DNA of 64,000 nucleotides, taken from positions 158,023 to 222,022 of the forward strand of contig NW_026706281.1 in NCBI RefSeq assembly GCF_029867415.1, given 5' to 3'. The notes beneath the pieces were generated by a model, which was given only the letters and a program-made list of their open reading frames with translations, ran no database searches and was not told where the DNA came from. How positions within the stretch are numbered: position 1 is the first letter of the stretch; each line of letters begins with the position of its first letter. The position numbers and the translations under genes were made by a program. Below, in pieces: positions 23,883-33,830 of this stretch. The DNA is from Vicia villosa. Lineage: Eukaryota; Streptophyta; Magnoliopsida; Fabales; Fabaceae.

Positions 23883-24018
23883 TTAATCCCATTCTCACTC
23901 ATCAATAAAAAACAAAATTTAATCAAGAGAGAGAATGAAATTAAGAGAGAGATAGAGAGGATGGAGAGGAGAAGGAAGGACAGAAAAATGAAGGACAAGA
24001 TCCAAAGTGCATATATAT
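23817..24018. repeat. Long imperfect inverted repeat (~65-70 bp arms)
   Basis: The left arm 23817-23882 (CT-rich, containing CTCTCCATCCTCTCTATCTCT) is matched by its reverse complement at 23946-24018 with few mismatches and one short gap; the loop is about 63 bases. The transcript would fold into a long hairpin. Copy 1 of the duplication has only the left arm, because its breakpoint is exactly at the arm's inner edge. Confidence 0.82.
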
Positions 24019-26263
24019 CACGTGAAAGAATGAATGGACCAAAACAACACCATCTTGAAGAACTTAGTTCATTCTCTCCTTCTTTCATCTTCTCAAAACC
24101 CAACAACATTAACATTAAAAATAAAATAAAAAACTCTTTCCATGAATTCAAGCCAAAGTAAGAAGAAACAACAACATCCATTCAATAATTAAACCTCTGG
24201 TTTCTTAACATTATCATCTTAAACCGAAATCGAAGAATGAGAGAGTAACATACATGCGGAAAAGATGGGGAGTATGTGTCGATTGCGGTTGGATCTGGAT
24301 GCGCGAGCGGAGGCTAGGTGCGGAGCAGTTGTGCGGCGATCCGGTCCTTGTCTGGGGCTCGGTTGTTGTTGATTCACGGTTGGGAGGTCCACGGCGGTTG
24401 CTTCCGGTCATTTGGTAGCCGCGTCTTGGTCGCAGGATGGAGGTGTCGTTGAGGAGATCTGCAACATGAAATAGCAACAATAATTTTCTTTTTTTTTCTT
24501 TTTTACACCTTTTCCCTATCTACAATATAAGAAAGTTAGATGCTCTGGAAAAGACATAACTGCCCCTTTGCTTTGTTAGAGAGCCACGTGGCTATCTTCT
24601 TTGCATTTCTTTGCTTCTTGCTTTTGCTTTTGCTGTCTACTACCAACACTAGGGTTGCTTCTATTTTGAAAAAATCATGTTATCTCTTCCTCTACCTCTC
24701 TCTTCCTCTTCCTCTTTCTTTTGTCTCTCTCTATATATTGTTCTCTTTTGATTTCTGTGCAGATGAATATGATTTTGATGGAGACGGTGAACACGTTGCT
24801 GATGATATCGTGATGTTGATGGTTTGTTTGCTCAACCTGTGGAATTTGTGGTCGGAGTTGAATCGTATACGATGAAGAAGACGCCGATTCTCCTCGGATT
24901 TTAGAGGTTTGATTTTTACTTTATTGTTTTACATTCATTTCAAAATCTTCATATCCTTCAGTTTTACCCTTTTCAGATCTATAACCGTTCAATCGCATCA
25001 ATCCAGAGCGATTCGTTTTACCGAACCTTTTCAGATCCCCTTTTCATATCGTCACTACTATCCATACCATTGGTAAGATTTTGTTACTATGCTTTTATTG
25101 AACGTGTTTGATTGTATGGTTATCATGATGTGCGTTAGATATGCGGTGTTCAGTTTCACGGTGGTCGATCTGCGGTGGCAACAACGTGTTTCCGTCAGTG
25201 CTTGTGGTGGTGGTAAGATTCGGAATGAATTTTGTCTGAATTTTTCAGTTTTGGTTTTGTTATTAACTTACCCTCCCTTAAACCCTAATTTTAGGTTGAT
25301 TTAATAATGTTTTGTATAAGTAAATGATATTTGTTCTGCAAAATTTGTAATGAGTTGTTTTGTTTCAGGGATTTATGGTGCCATGGCTGTTGCGGGGAGT
25401 TTTATATGTTCAATTACCATAATTGACTCTGTTGGAGGTTTTCATCTTTTAATAGATGTTGTTCTTTAAGAACTTGGAGATGTCTTTCCTCCAATTATGT
25501 ACAGGTTTGTTTCGATTTCAAATCGATTTTTGGTTTCTATAACACCGGTTTGTCATTGTAAATTTATTTAAAAGTCTGATCACTAATAGCAGATTGATAG
25601 ACAGTGATTGAAGGTTTTGTTTTGTTTAAGATATGTGAGTTGAAAGTCGCGACGAGTGAATGTGGACAACCTGACTCGGTGTTTGCGGATTTGGCTTAGT
25701 CGGTATCAGTTGAGGTAGGAATTTATGTGTAGTGCTTTTTCTTTCCTTTTTCTACCCTGGACAATTGTCAGCGACAACAATGATTTGTGTTTTTGCTTGA
25801 AGTCAGTTGTAAATTATTGTGGTTCATATAATATGTTACACATGGTACGTATTAGGGAGCTTTAAACCACTGAGAGTGAGAGTAAAACTACTGATGCACT
25901 ATTATTGACATGAGAGGGGGTTGGTCTTTAAGATTCTTTAAGAGTAAAACCACAAATGAAATGTTGTTTCTAACAAGAGAGAGCATTTTGAGATGATTTT
26001 TGTTGACGTATCGGTAATGAAGTGGTTTCTTTAGTTGGTTTTTCCTATACTGTTTTTGGTTTGTTGTCTGTCTAATATTGTTTTTTGTGTTGCACTTTGT
26101 CCATTGATATTAAGTGTGGTTGATCATTTGTTTCCTACAGCTGATGAAGGAGAAGGATTTTGATATGGCTGGTGATACACGGGATTGAAATGGTCTCAGT
26201 TCAAACCTGGTCTCTGCATCGGGGAAGGAGTTAAGTTGGAGACTTGTGGACTGCTGAAGTTAC
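24019..26263. other. Lower-copy sequence, no gene resolved
   Basis: No convincing complete gene. A GC-rich patch (24240-24470) contrasts with AT-rich surroundings. A 12-bp palindrome AGCCACGTGGCT (24582-24593) contains a G-box. ORFs at 24540-24875 and 25089-25304 have hydrophobic or low-complexity translations that I do not recognise. The texture (short GC-rich patches between T-rich stretches ending in AG) resembles intron-exon DNA, so decayed gene pieces are possible. Confidence 0.35.
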
Positions 26264-26605
26264 TCATACTATGGTAACATGCATCTGAATCTTCCCTGCT
26301 TGCTTGGGAGGGTACGACCTGTTGGAAGGAGATAGCCTTGATGTCCCTACTGCATCATATTTGTTATAAAATCCTTGGTTGCTATTTGGGATGCTTCTTC
26401 CACTCACATTGCTACTTGATAAATGATCTGCATCATATCCACGTGATCGGGAACTAATTGGACATAGCACAGATGATGATGCTCTAGCTTTAGCTAATGC
26501 CTTAGCAACATCGTTGGAATCTAATTTTGCAAGTTTCCATGCGCTTATTCGCACTGGGCGATGGTTCAATTTTTTTCCTTTGTCAGGTGGTTGGTTGTAT
26601 TGCAT
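26264..26605 (-). pseudogene. Coding-like fragment, unrecognised
   Basis: 113 codons open on the minus strand. The composition is protein-like (for example [20 protein letters not shown], then a Ser/Asn-rich tail), unlike the noise ORFs around it. I do not recognise the family with confidence. A low-complexity C-terminal region of a larger protein is possible. It is opposite in strand to the other captured fragments. Confidence 0.35.
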
Positions 26606-27085
26606 CTGGGTCCATAGTAGATGGTAGGCGGCCTGGCTCCAATTGATGTATCATTTCATCCTGCTTATTCAACTCCAGGCACTTGATCAACACCCAAAAA
26701 TGATTACCTATTACTAAGAGTGATTCTATTATGTTTTGTGCATTATTTTATTCAACTCAATTCTCCTTTCTTATCTCACAGTAATTATTTATTTTATTTG
26801 TAATGTTTAAAGATAGGTTATTCATTTAAAACAGTTCCTAATCATATAATTCAAGCAATTGTACAAAGATTGCAGTACCTGGTGATCTATAAATATTCTC
26901 AGAGGCGTACACCAGGCACCTTCGATTTGCAAACTCATTCCGACAGAGCTTGCTAGGATTCAACTTCCTGAATTGAGAAAATCTTGACTTGTGCAGGTAA
27001 TGTACTGGTAATAGTCGTTGCCGCAGTCAGTTCGGTGATCGTTGCGGTGGTTAGAGTGATTATTTTTTAAGGTCGCAGAATATTG

Positions 27086-27440
27086 CCGGATCTATCCCAT
27101 GATTTGCTTTTATTCTGTTCAAAATGAATGGCTATGACAAGCACGTCAGGTTACAAGGGCTCCTCCTACTCATAGCAAAGGTATGTGTCTGATGTAATAA
27201 AACCGTCGAAGTTTACTATCTGTTTCCTGCAATTTGATTATTTCTTTGTTTATTTTTCAATCAATTCAGTTCCCACTGTTTTATACTTTGCAGGAGAGTG
27301 AGCCTGATATCATCAATGGTGTGGGTGCTGAAACATGACATGTAATAAGAACCAGCATTGGTCGATGAAATGGTCAATCTAAGCAAGTAAGGAATTTTCC
27401 GGATCTTTCCCATGATTTGCTTTTATTCTGTTCAAAATGA
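27086..27440 (+). repeat. 42-bp direct repeat, 313 bp apart
   Basis: 27086-27127 and 27399-27440 share 41 of 42 bases (both contain CCCATGATTTGCTTTTATTC). The segment between them is otherwise single copy here. Confidence 0.85.
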
Positions 27441-27664
27441 CCGATCTGTTATCAACAGTCATACTTACGAAGCCCTAGCTGAAGTCGAAAAAGAAATCGA
27501 AGTCATCCTACAGATGTTGCTTCATATGTTAGGTGATGATGAATTTGATGCTACTACTTTGTCCTTTTGTTAATGATGATATTGTTTTATGATGTTTTCT
27601 AATTTAGTCAATCCCATTGACGTACTTCTTGAATCTGGTACATGTATTTTATTACTGTATCAAG

Positions 27665-27990
27665 GTGAAAGCTGATGTAGAAACACAAGGTGATTTTGTC
27701 ACATCCTTGGAAACTGAAGTTAGAGCATCCTCCTTTACCGATGTCAATCACCTGGTTGCCTTTGTGAACTGGCTAGATGAAGAACTTTCCTTCTTGGTAT
27801 GCATACCTTTGATTGTCATTTCTCAACATATGATAGAAAGTTCATTCATCTAAAATTGAAAGAAATGTTTGACTAAAATTGGTAGTTATTTGAGGAGTTC
27901 CATTTATATCTCAATTGATTCCCTATGAAATGTAAGGTTAATGAACGAGCAGTCCTGAAGCACTTCGATTATGTCTGATGTTTTGATGCA
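27665..27990 (+). pseudogene. CHUP1-like gene fragment, two exons
   Basis: Exon 27665-27796 encodes VETQGDFVTSLETEVRASS.. and VNWLDEELSFL, a hallmark of the CHUP1/IPGA1 family (actin- and microtubule-linked coiled-coil proteins; CHUP1 positions chloroplasts). The exon ends at a GTATGC donor. A 140-base intron ends TGTAAG at 27936, and the next exon resumes NERAVLKHFD (family form DERAVLKHFD) before decaying: an in-frame TGA at 27976 and lost residues. The retained intron shows capture at the DNA level. The rest of the roughly 600-1000-residue protein is absent. Confidence 0.8.
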
Positions 27991-28094
27991 TTGGAGTTGT
28001 CATTGAATTAGGGTTTACATCTCTGAACTTTGTTGTTTAGTATCAATTATATTCATTTTACAAAGTTACCTGTTTTTTTAATTTAGACTGTTAG

Positions 28095-28262
28095 GCTATT
28101 GGGTCCTCCAACAAAATTTGAAGATTCAAAACTGAAGGTTGTTCTATTGGAAGACCAGATTAACAGATATGCAAGTATTATTCCAAGAATCTACATTCTA
28201 TCTCTCTGTGACTTAACAACTAATCTCACTTTAGATATTTCCAAATTCATCAAACTCGCCAT
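28095..28262 (+). pseudogene. STAY-GREEN-like (SGRL) magnesium-dechelatase exon fragment
   Basis: One open segment reads LLGPPTKFEDSKLKVV.., then IIPRIYILSLCD, then NLTLDISKFI, matching the N-terminal core of STAY-GREEN-like proteins, which remove Mg from chlorophyll during breakdown in plastids. It is bordered by GTTAG on the left and ATG/GTATAA on the right, like an acceptor and donor. Only about 55 residues of a roughly 250-residue protein are present; the downstream catalytic region is missing. It lies 100 bp after the CHUP1-like piece although the two families are unrelated. Confidence 0.72.
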
Positions 28263-28393
28263 GGTATAATTATTAATCAGTGTGGAACACATTATGACAG
28301 TCTTCTGAATAGATGACATATGGTAAACATCTGTTGCAATCTAAGTAAGGTGTTGTGTTTATTTGCTTTGCTAATTTTGATTACTCTATTTGA

Positions 28394-28837
28394 TTGTCAC
28401 AGGTCAATATTATGGATACCTTAAGTAGACTTTCTAGGAAACTACCATTCCCTTATGCCACAAGTTCTTTTTATATCTTTGATCAGAGTTGCATTATTTT
28501 ATGTTTTGTATTTTATATCTATCAAGTTTATCATTATCAGTTTATTGTTGTTATAATTCTCTCTTTTATGTCGATGGAAGCATCGAGAATGAACGAGACA
28601 GTGGTATCAGCTGACACCTATCGGGGTAGAAGAGAATCATTGAAGTCACTTGCACGGGATGTTCTTGATGGGAATTGGCCAGATGGAAAGTATTTCATAT
28701 CCAGACCATGGTATGATAACAAATCTTCTCTCATGGCCTTCATGCTTCCAATGATAAGGAATGGGACAAGTGGTTCTATTTCCTGTAGAGGTAATGTGAC
28801 TGAGAGTTCAAGAGTCACTACCAGGTATGTCTTCTAA
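28394..28837 (+). pseudogene. Coding-like fragment(s), unrecognised
   Basis: A 147-codon ORF with two protein-like parts ([14 protein letters not shown] near the start and [20 protein letters not shown] then [18 protein letters not shown] after about 28600), separated by a T-rich stretch that looks like an intron read through. I do not recognise the family. It ends ACCAGGTATGTC, a plausible exon/donor boundary at 28824, so the ORF stop probably lies in an intron. Confidence 0.4.
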
Positions 28838-29292
28838 ATAAATTTCGTTAAGATATGTTCTCTGATTGAGTCTCTCTATATAGAGATATGTGCTATACAC
28901 CTAAACATATCTTTTTTGTTTAACACTCCACAGACATTCCTTTGCTACCCTGTAGTTGGTTGTTGACATCTTTATCTTCCTTTATGTTAATATGGATGCT
29001 CTGGACATTGAAAGCTGGATGTTTATTAGTGATATGAATGTCCTATATTTTCTGTTGGTATTTTCTTTGTGGAAGCTTCCAAAATAAAGTAATCCGATTG
29101 ATTCAATTGCTCCGCTGTGATGAAAAAGTGTTGTCTCAATCAAAAACACCAAAATCAGAATTGGCACTGAAACTGTAAGAATCTTTCCTTGGTGTTATTT
29201 TAACTTCTGCTATTGTCACTTGTGGAATTATTTTAGTACTAAGGATTCAAGGGGACAGTTTCTATGGGAGAAATAATTTTGATGAATTTGAA

Positions 29293-29790
29293 ATGGAATG
29301 GTCTTTCACTCCATTCCAGAAGCTTAACTTCAACATCAACAACGTGGTTTCAAAGTTGTCGGATTCAAATATCGTCGGAAAGGGTTGCTCAAGCGTTATT
29401 TACTGCGTAGAGACTCCGACAAAACAGATGAGGCATAAAAATATAGTAAGACTTTTAGGATGCTGCAACAATGGAGGAACTAGATTGTTGTTGTTTGATT
29501 ACATATGTAATGGAAGTTTGTTTGGATTGCTCCATGAAAAGAGATTGTTCTTGGATTGGGATGCAAGGTATAAGATCATACTTGGAAAAGCTCATGGTTT
29601 GGAATATCTTCATCATGATTGTATCCCTCCAATCGTCCATCGCAACATTAAGGCTAACAACATCTTGGACGGTCCACAGTTCGAAGCTTTTCTTGCAGAT
29701 TTCGGCCTTGCAAAATTGGTCACTTCCTCGGACTGCTCAAGATCCTCGCATGTAGTTGCAGGTTCTTACGGATACATAACTCCAAGTTAG
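29293..29790 (+). pseudogene. LRR receptor-like kinase (subfamily XI type) kinase fragment, catalytically dead
   Basis: A 165-codon frame covers the start of the kinase domain to just past the activation loop. It opens WSFTPFQKLNF, as in LRR-XI kinases. Residues 29-37 are a glycine loop whose third Gly is Ser. About 45 residues holding the catalytic Lys and helix-C Glu are missing between residues 45 and 46. The HRD motif is HRN (N118). DFG (136-138) is intact. The frame stops at 29790 after GSYGYIT; the family has an intron near here, so the stop may lie in intron sequence. No LRRs, transmembrane segment or C-lobe are present. Confidence 0.85.
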
Positions 29791-30295
29791 TTTAAATGTT
29801 TTAAGATTCGAAAAAGACTATTTCATACGACCTTATCATTTTCAATGCTGAACTGGTATGGATGTTCTTGGTATGGGCCTGTTTCAAACTATTTCGAAAC
29901 GGCAAATTGTGGACAGGTTCAATCAAGTTTGGAACATGCAGGGTTGCCTCAAATCCTATGTATACTTTGTGTTTGAAATGAATATATGTGTGATTTTTTT
30001 TACACTAACTTTGCAGGTTTGGTGAAACTATAACAGAGGCATGAGAGCTCATCATATGGTGATGGATAGACATAATAGGTGAAGCACTTGAAGGTCCCAT
30101 TGGTTTGGCATATGGAAAGCATGAAGATGGTCGTGATGAAAGTGTAGAGGCCTGATGAATTAGATTCTTTCACTTTTCTTCTCTTTCACTCTTTCGATTA
30201 CGCTATCTCATCTTTTCAATTTCATATTAAATTGTTTGTTATAGCTAATTTCATAGGTAAATTAATCAAATCTGTTACATTATCTAATTAAGTTA

Positions 30296-30664
30296 TTGGA
30301 AATTAGAAATGTTGCAGATGGAGAATTTCATTATTTATCAACTCAAGAATCAACAAATATAGATCCACATAATTCATATGATGATAACACTTTAGAGGAT
30401 GATAAAGAATATTTGCAAAATGCAATGATAAATGCACTGTTAGCATATGTTGAAGCATCTAAGGCTAAATCAGATTTTGTTTAAAGAGAGAGTGTAAATC
30501 ACAGTTGTTCAATTACTAAGTGTGTGAATGCTCTTGATGAGATTGAAGATGTTACTCTTGATGTTTATATGAAGGTTGTGGAGAAACTTATGGATCCTAA
30601 TTGGAGAGAAGTGTTTCTTGCTATGTGTATTGATAGGAGAAAAGGATGGTTAGTTAGAGTTTAG
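30296..30664 (+). pseudogene. Myb/SANT-like protein C-terminal fragment
   Basis: One frame runs from 30296 to a TAG at 30664, interrupted by a TAA at 30482. The second half reads CVNALDEIEDVTLDVYMKVV.. and WREVFLAMCIDRRKGWLVR, resembling the C-terminal tail of plant Myb/SANT-like proteins (L10-interacting or PIF/Harbinger-associated type). The DNA-binding part is absent. Family assignment is tentative. Confidence 0.42.
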
Positions 30665-30972
30665 GGAAATTCATGTAATGCATTGTGCACTTATTGTTGT
30701 GTTTATGCTGAACATGTGTATGTGTTTTTGAGATTTATCATGTAATTTTGATGGTGTGGAGCTGGACTCATGCTACAAATTGAAAACAATAACATGGAAT
30801 TTTGAAATGTAATGTGATGTGCTTTGACTTTGAATTCAATAATTCATTTTCCTCTTTTTGTATTCAATTTCAATTCAAATTCTCCAATTCTCGCACTCTT
30901 AAATCAAGTAATATTAAAATAAGATGAAAACTCTAAAGTAGTCTAAAGATGAATATTAAGAAGAACAAATTT
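30665..30972. other. AT-rich spacer in the Helitron, nothing recognised
   Basis: No coding or repeat structure seen; it could be the 3' UTR of the captured Myb/SANT-like piece. Confidence 0.4.
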
Positions 30973-31360
30973 TGAATATTAACGAGAACACAAAGTTATT
31001 AATCAAAATAATAAATATTAACGGGAACGCGGAGTTATGGACAAAATAACGAATATTAACGAAAACACGAAGTTATTGTATATTAACGGGAACATAAAGT
31101 TATTGATCAAACTATTGAATATTAACGAAAATATGGAGTTATTAATTAAAATATTGAATATTGGCGGGAACCGAATATTGAAAGTAAATGTGACGAAGAT
31201 ATTGTATATTAACGGAAACATAAAATTATTGATCAAACTATTGAATATTAACGGGAACATGATAAATTTACTAATAACGAAAACACGAAGATACAGATAA
31301 AAATATTGAATATTAATGGGAACATGAAGTTACTGATCGAAATATTGAATATTAACGGAA
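30973..31360 (+). repeat. Helitron subterminal ~39-bp tandem array
   Basis: About ten diverged units with core GAATATTAACGGGAACAT, then AAGTTATTGATCAAA. The last complete pair start at 31308 and 31347 (39 bp apart). One more unit and a half reappears at 31590-31645, beyond the AT tract. Confidence 0.85.
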
Positions 31361-31363
31361 AAT

Positions 31364-31403
31364 TTCTATATTTTACACATCTTTTTTTAAAACATTTACC
31401 TCT

Positions 31404-31501
<98 letters not shown>

Positions 31502-31770
31502 CAAAATAACACGGGCACATTCTATTATAAATAATTCAATATTAAATATGGCAATCGAATTAAAACAATTTTCCAACCTATTGAATATTAAATATTTACG
31601 GGAACATGAAGTTATTGATCGAAATATTGAATATTAACGGGAAAATAATTTTTATTGATGAAAATATATCAAACTTTGCCCCAACCTATTAAAAAAAAAT
31701 TTCTATATTTTACACATATGATTTTATGACATTTACCTCTAGAATAATATATATATTGAACAAAATAACA
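31364..31770 (+). repeat. Duplicated Helitron subterminal segment
   Basis: The phrase AATTTCTATATTTTACACAT, a T-rich stretch, ACATTTACCTCTA, an AT run and then ACAAAATAACAC occurs twice, from about 31364 and from about 31699. Only the second copy continues into the terminal hairpin. Confidence 0.75.
31410..31501. repeat. (AT)n microsatellite
   Basis: About 46 AT units. It produces an Ile-Tyr repeat ORF on the minus strand that is not a gene. Confidence 0.97.
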
Positions 31771-31781
31771 CAGCCACAACG

Positions 31782-31814
31782 GATACCCGTGCGGACGCAC
31801 GGGTATCACACTAG
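31782..31814 (+). repeat. Helitron 3' terminus: 11-bp hairpin plus CTAG
   Basis: GATACCCGTGC (31782-31792) pairs perfectly with GCACGGGTATC (31797-31807) around a 4-base loop; ACACTAG ends the element at 31814, followed by the target T. Hairpin, short spacer and CTRR end are the defining Helitron 3' signals. Confidence 0.92.
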
Positions 31815-32274
31815 TTTTACATTGTAAAAAAAAAATTGTTCTAGTTAGTAGATATCAGTTTAAAAAGTAAAAATAAAAATTAAGGCTTGCACGTTTCCAA
31901 CTTCCACCAAATCATGTTTTCTTCTTTTATTTCCTGCACACACAAAAAATTAACCTCGTTTTATGATTGTTATGGATGTATTTATACACAATTGATTAAG
32001 TTAACAAAAATAATAAATAAATCAAGTCAATTAAATTTAAAAAAAAAAAACCAAAAATTAAAACATCAACTTTATTTGATTTTTGATATATGATCTTTTT
32101 AATCAATCACATTAATTACTATCACATAAATAAATCTTTTTTAACTTTCTAACTTTTTATACTTTTGTAATAAAAATTCTTAAAGTAAAAAACCTTTAAA
32201 AAAACAAAATTATTAAATACGAAGATAAACAATAAAAAAATTTGTAAAAAACCTAAATTTAATTATCCCCATTA
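31815..32274 (-). other. AT-rich sequence, probable interior remnant of the next Tat element
   Basis: Lies on the interior side of the minus-strand primer site at 32275. There is no gag frame; poly-A tracts only. The element is evidently truncated here, perhaps by the Helitron. Confidence 0.35.
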
Positions 32275-32292
32275 TCACCATCAGAGTCGCCA
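32275..32292 (-). promoter_or_regulatory. Primer-binding site, degenerate (minus strand)
   Basis: The minus strand reads TGGCGACTCTGATGGTGA, two mismatches from the site at 1155-1172, two bases after the LTR end. Confidence 0.7.
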
Positions 32293-32403
32293 GTTATAGC
32301 AACCTGCTTAAAATTTACGTTCAAACGAGAGTCGCCACCCACTTTATTTGGGCAAGTGAGAAACCTTTAAAAATAAGAGAGATTTTGAGTAAGTAGGTTA
32401 ATT

Positions 32404-32435
32404 AGGCAAAGGAAGGTGTTAGACACCCTTTGTCT
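32404..32435 (-). other. Conserved U5 hairpin in L1
   Basis: AGGCAAAGG..GGTGTTAGACACC..CTTTGTCT folds as a hairpin and corresponds in position to 991-1020. Confidence 0.65.
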
Positions 32436-32950
32436 CCCTGGTACTCAAGGGGACCCATTTAGCTATTAGGTTTTATAAAAAGGTTTTGACAATTGTTGAC
32501 TAATAAATTAAAAATAATACGCCTTTGGTTTAAAGGGCAAAACCTCTAAGGTTTTGATAAATTCATTGTCAGATCGAGACAACAATGACCATGGCTAAAC
32601 CAAATAAAGCAAAAATAAAAAAAATTACCTGAGAGTATCATCATTGGCCAAAACAATATATTTTTTAAAATGGAGGCCTAAATCATTTGCCAAAAAGAGG
32701 AAACCCACAAGTTTGTAAAATGGTATTGAAAATAAAAATATCATTTTTAATAAAAGGGTTGTCTCATACCAAAAGGTTTAATCATTGGCCAAAAGGGTAA
32801 AACCCAAAGGTTTTGATGGCTGGTCAGAAACCCCTTTTTTAAGGGGAGCCGGTCGAGACAACAATGGTCAGAAACTCTTTCTTGGGAGAGCCGGCCATTG
32901 TCAGATCGAGACAATAATGGACATAAACCCTTTTTTGGGGGAGCCGTCCA

Positions 32951-33735
32951 TTGTCAGGTCGAGACAACAATGGCCAGAAACCTTTTTTGGGAGGCCTCAT
33001 AGGTAATCATCGGCCAAAACGTTTGAGTGGTTTGAAAATTGCGTTCGAAAAGGGGAAAGAGTTTGTCCGCGGGTTAGGGTTGTTCAAGACAACCCTAAGA
33101 CAAACCCTCGAAAACGGCGGGTTAGGGTTGTTCAAGACAACCCTAAGACAAACCCTCGAAGAGAGAAGAGTAGTAAAGAAATTAAAAAAAAAATGTGTGT
33201 GAGTGAATTTGTGAAAATTGTACGTGAAAGTGAAAAAAAGGTCCCCAAATAGGATTGCCAAAGGTCCTATTTATAATGGGAAATTATTGTCAGATCGAGA
33301 CAACAATGGCTAGAAACCCTTTTTTAGGGGACCCATCGAGACAACAATGGCCAGAAAACCTTTTTTGGGAGGCCTCATAGGTAATTATCGGCCAAAACGT
33401 TTGAGTGGTTTGAAAATTGCGTTCAAAAAGGGGAAAGAGTTTGTTGGCCGTTGTCGACAACGGCAGGTTAGGGTTGTTCAAGACAACCCTAAGACAAACC
33501 CTAGAAGAGAGAAGAGTAGTAAAAAAAAATGAAAAAAAGTGTGTGTGAGTGAATTTGTGAAAATTGTACGTGAAAGTGAAAAAAAATACCAAAAAAGAAA
33601 TAACCCATATCCAAAAGCCCAAAGTAAAAAAAATGAAAAAAAGTGTGTGTGAGTGAATTTGTGAAAATTGTAAGTGAAAGTGAAAAAAAAAATCCCAAAA
33701 AAGAAATAACCCATATCCAAAAGCCCAACAAGTAA
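32951..33735. repeat. L1 internal duplication with palindromes
   Basis: About 290 bases recur from 33340 to 33580 (shared phrases GGCCAAAACGTTTGAGTGG and GTGTGTGAGTGAATTTGTG), with a third partial unit at 33600-33735. Inside are three TTAGGGTTGT/ACAACCCTAA hairpins (33074, 33122, 33468) and an 18-bp perfect palindrome GCCGTTGTCGACAACGGC (33447-33464). Confidence 0.85.
33267..33275 (-). promoter_or_regulatory. TATA box of LTR L1
   Basis: TATAAATAG on the minus strand, 975 bases into the LTR. Confidence 0.6.
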
Positions 33736-33771
33736 AAAAATAGGAGAAAAAGTGTGAAAATGTCACCTCAT

Positions 33772-33830
33772 AGGATTCAAACCCGCGACTTCTTATTTAC
33801 AAGTCTTGCTTCCTTACCAATTGTGTTATG
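33772..33830 (-). other. tRNA-like module in LTR L1
   Basis: The minus strand carries TAACACAATTGG (A-box-like, 33828-33817) and GGGTTTGAATCCT (B-box-like, 33784-33772), 44 bases start to start, the spacing of a tRNA gene. No clean cloverleaf acceptor stem is seen, so it is a tRNA-derived relic or internal Pol III-like signal, not a functional tRNA. It lies between LTR start and TATA box. Confidence 0.6.

Larger units (their letters stand above)
26264..31814 (+). mobile_element. Helitron carrying host gene fragments (5' end not located)
   Basis: The 3' end is diagnostic: an 11-bp perfect hairpin followed seven bases later by CTAG and then a T. Upstream lie fragments of several unrelated genes (CHUP1-like, STAY-GREEN-like, LRR receptor kinase, Myb/SANT-like), each partial and some with introns kept, the pattern known for gene-capturing Helitrons. 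No Rep/helicase frame is present, so it would be non-autonomous. The start given is only the leftmost coding-like piece; the true TC start may lie anywhere in 23883-28000, or several elements may be merged. Confidence 0.55.

Noticed and set aside
23778..24181. Overlapping 112-127 codon ORFs on opposite strands
   Set aside because: They read through the long inverted repeat, whose arms are GA/CT-rich and open in many frames.
31248..31576. Ile-Tyr repeat ORFs
   Set aside because: Pure translation of the (AT)n microsatellite.
33290..33766. 158-codon minus-strand ORF, Phe/His-rich
   Set aside because: Translation of A-rich and GTGTGTGAGTG repeats within LTR L1; same peptide phrase repeats in all frames, no domain.
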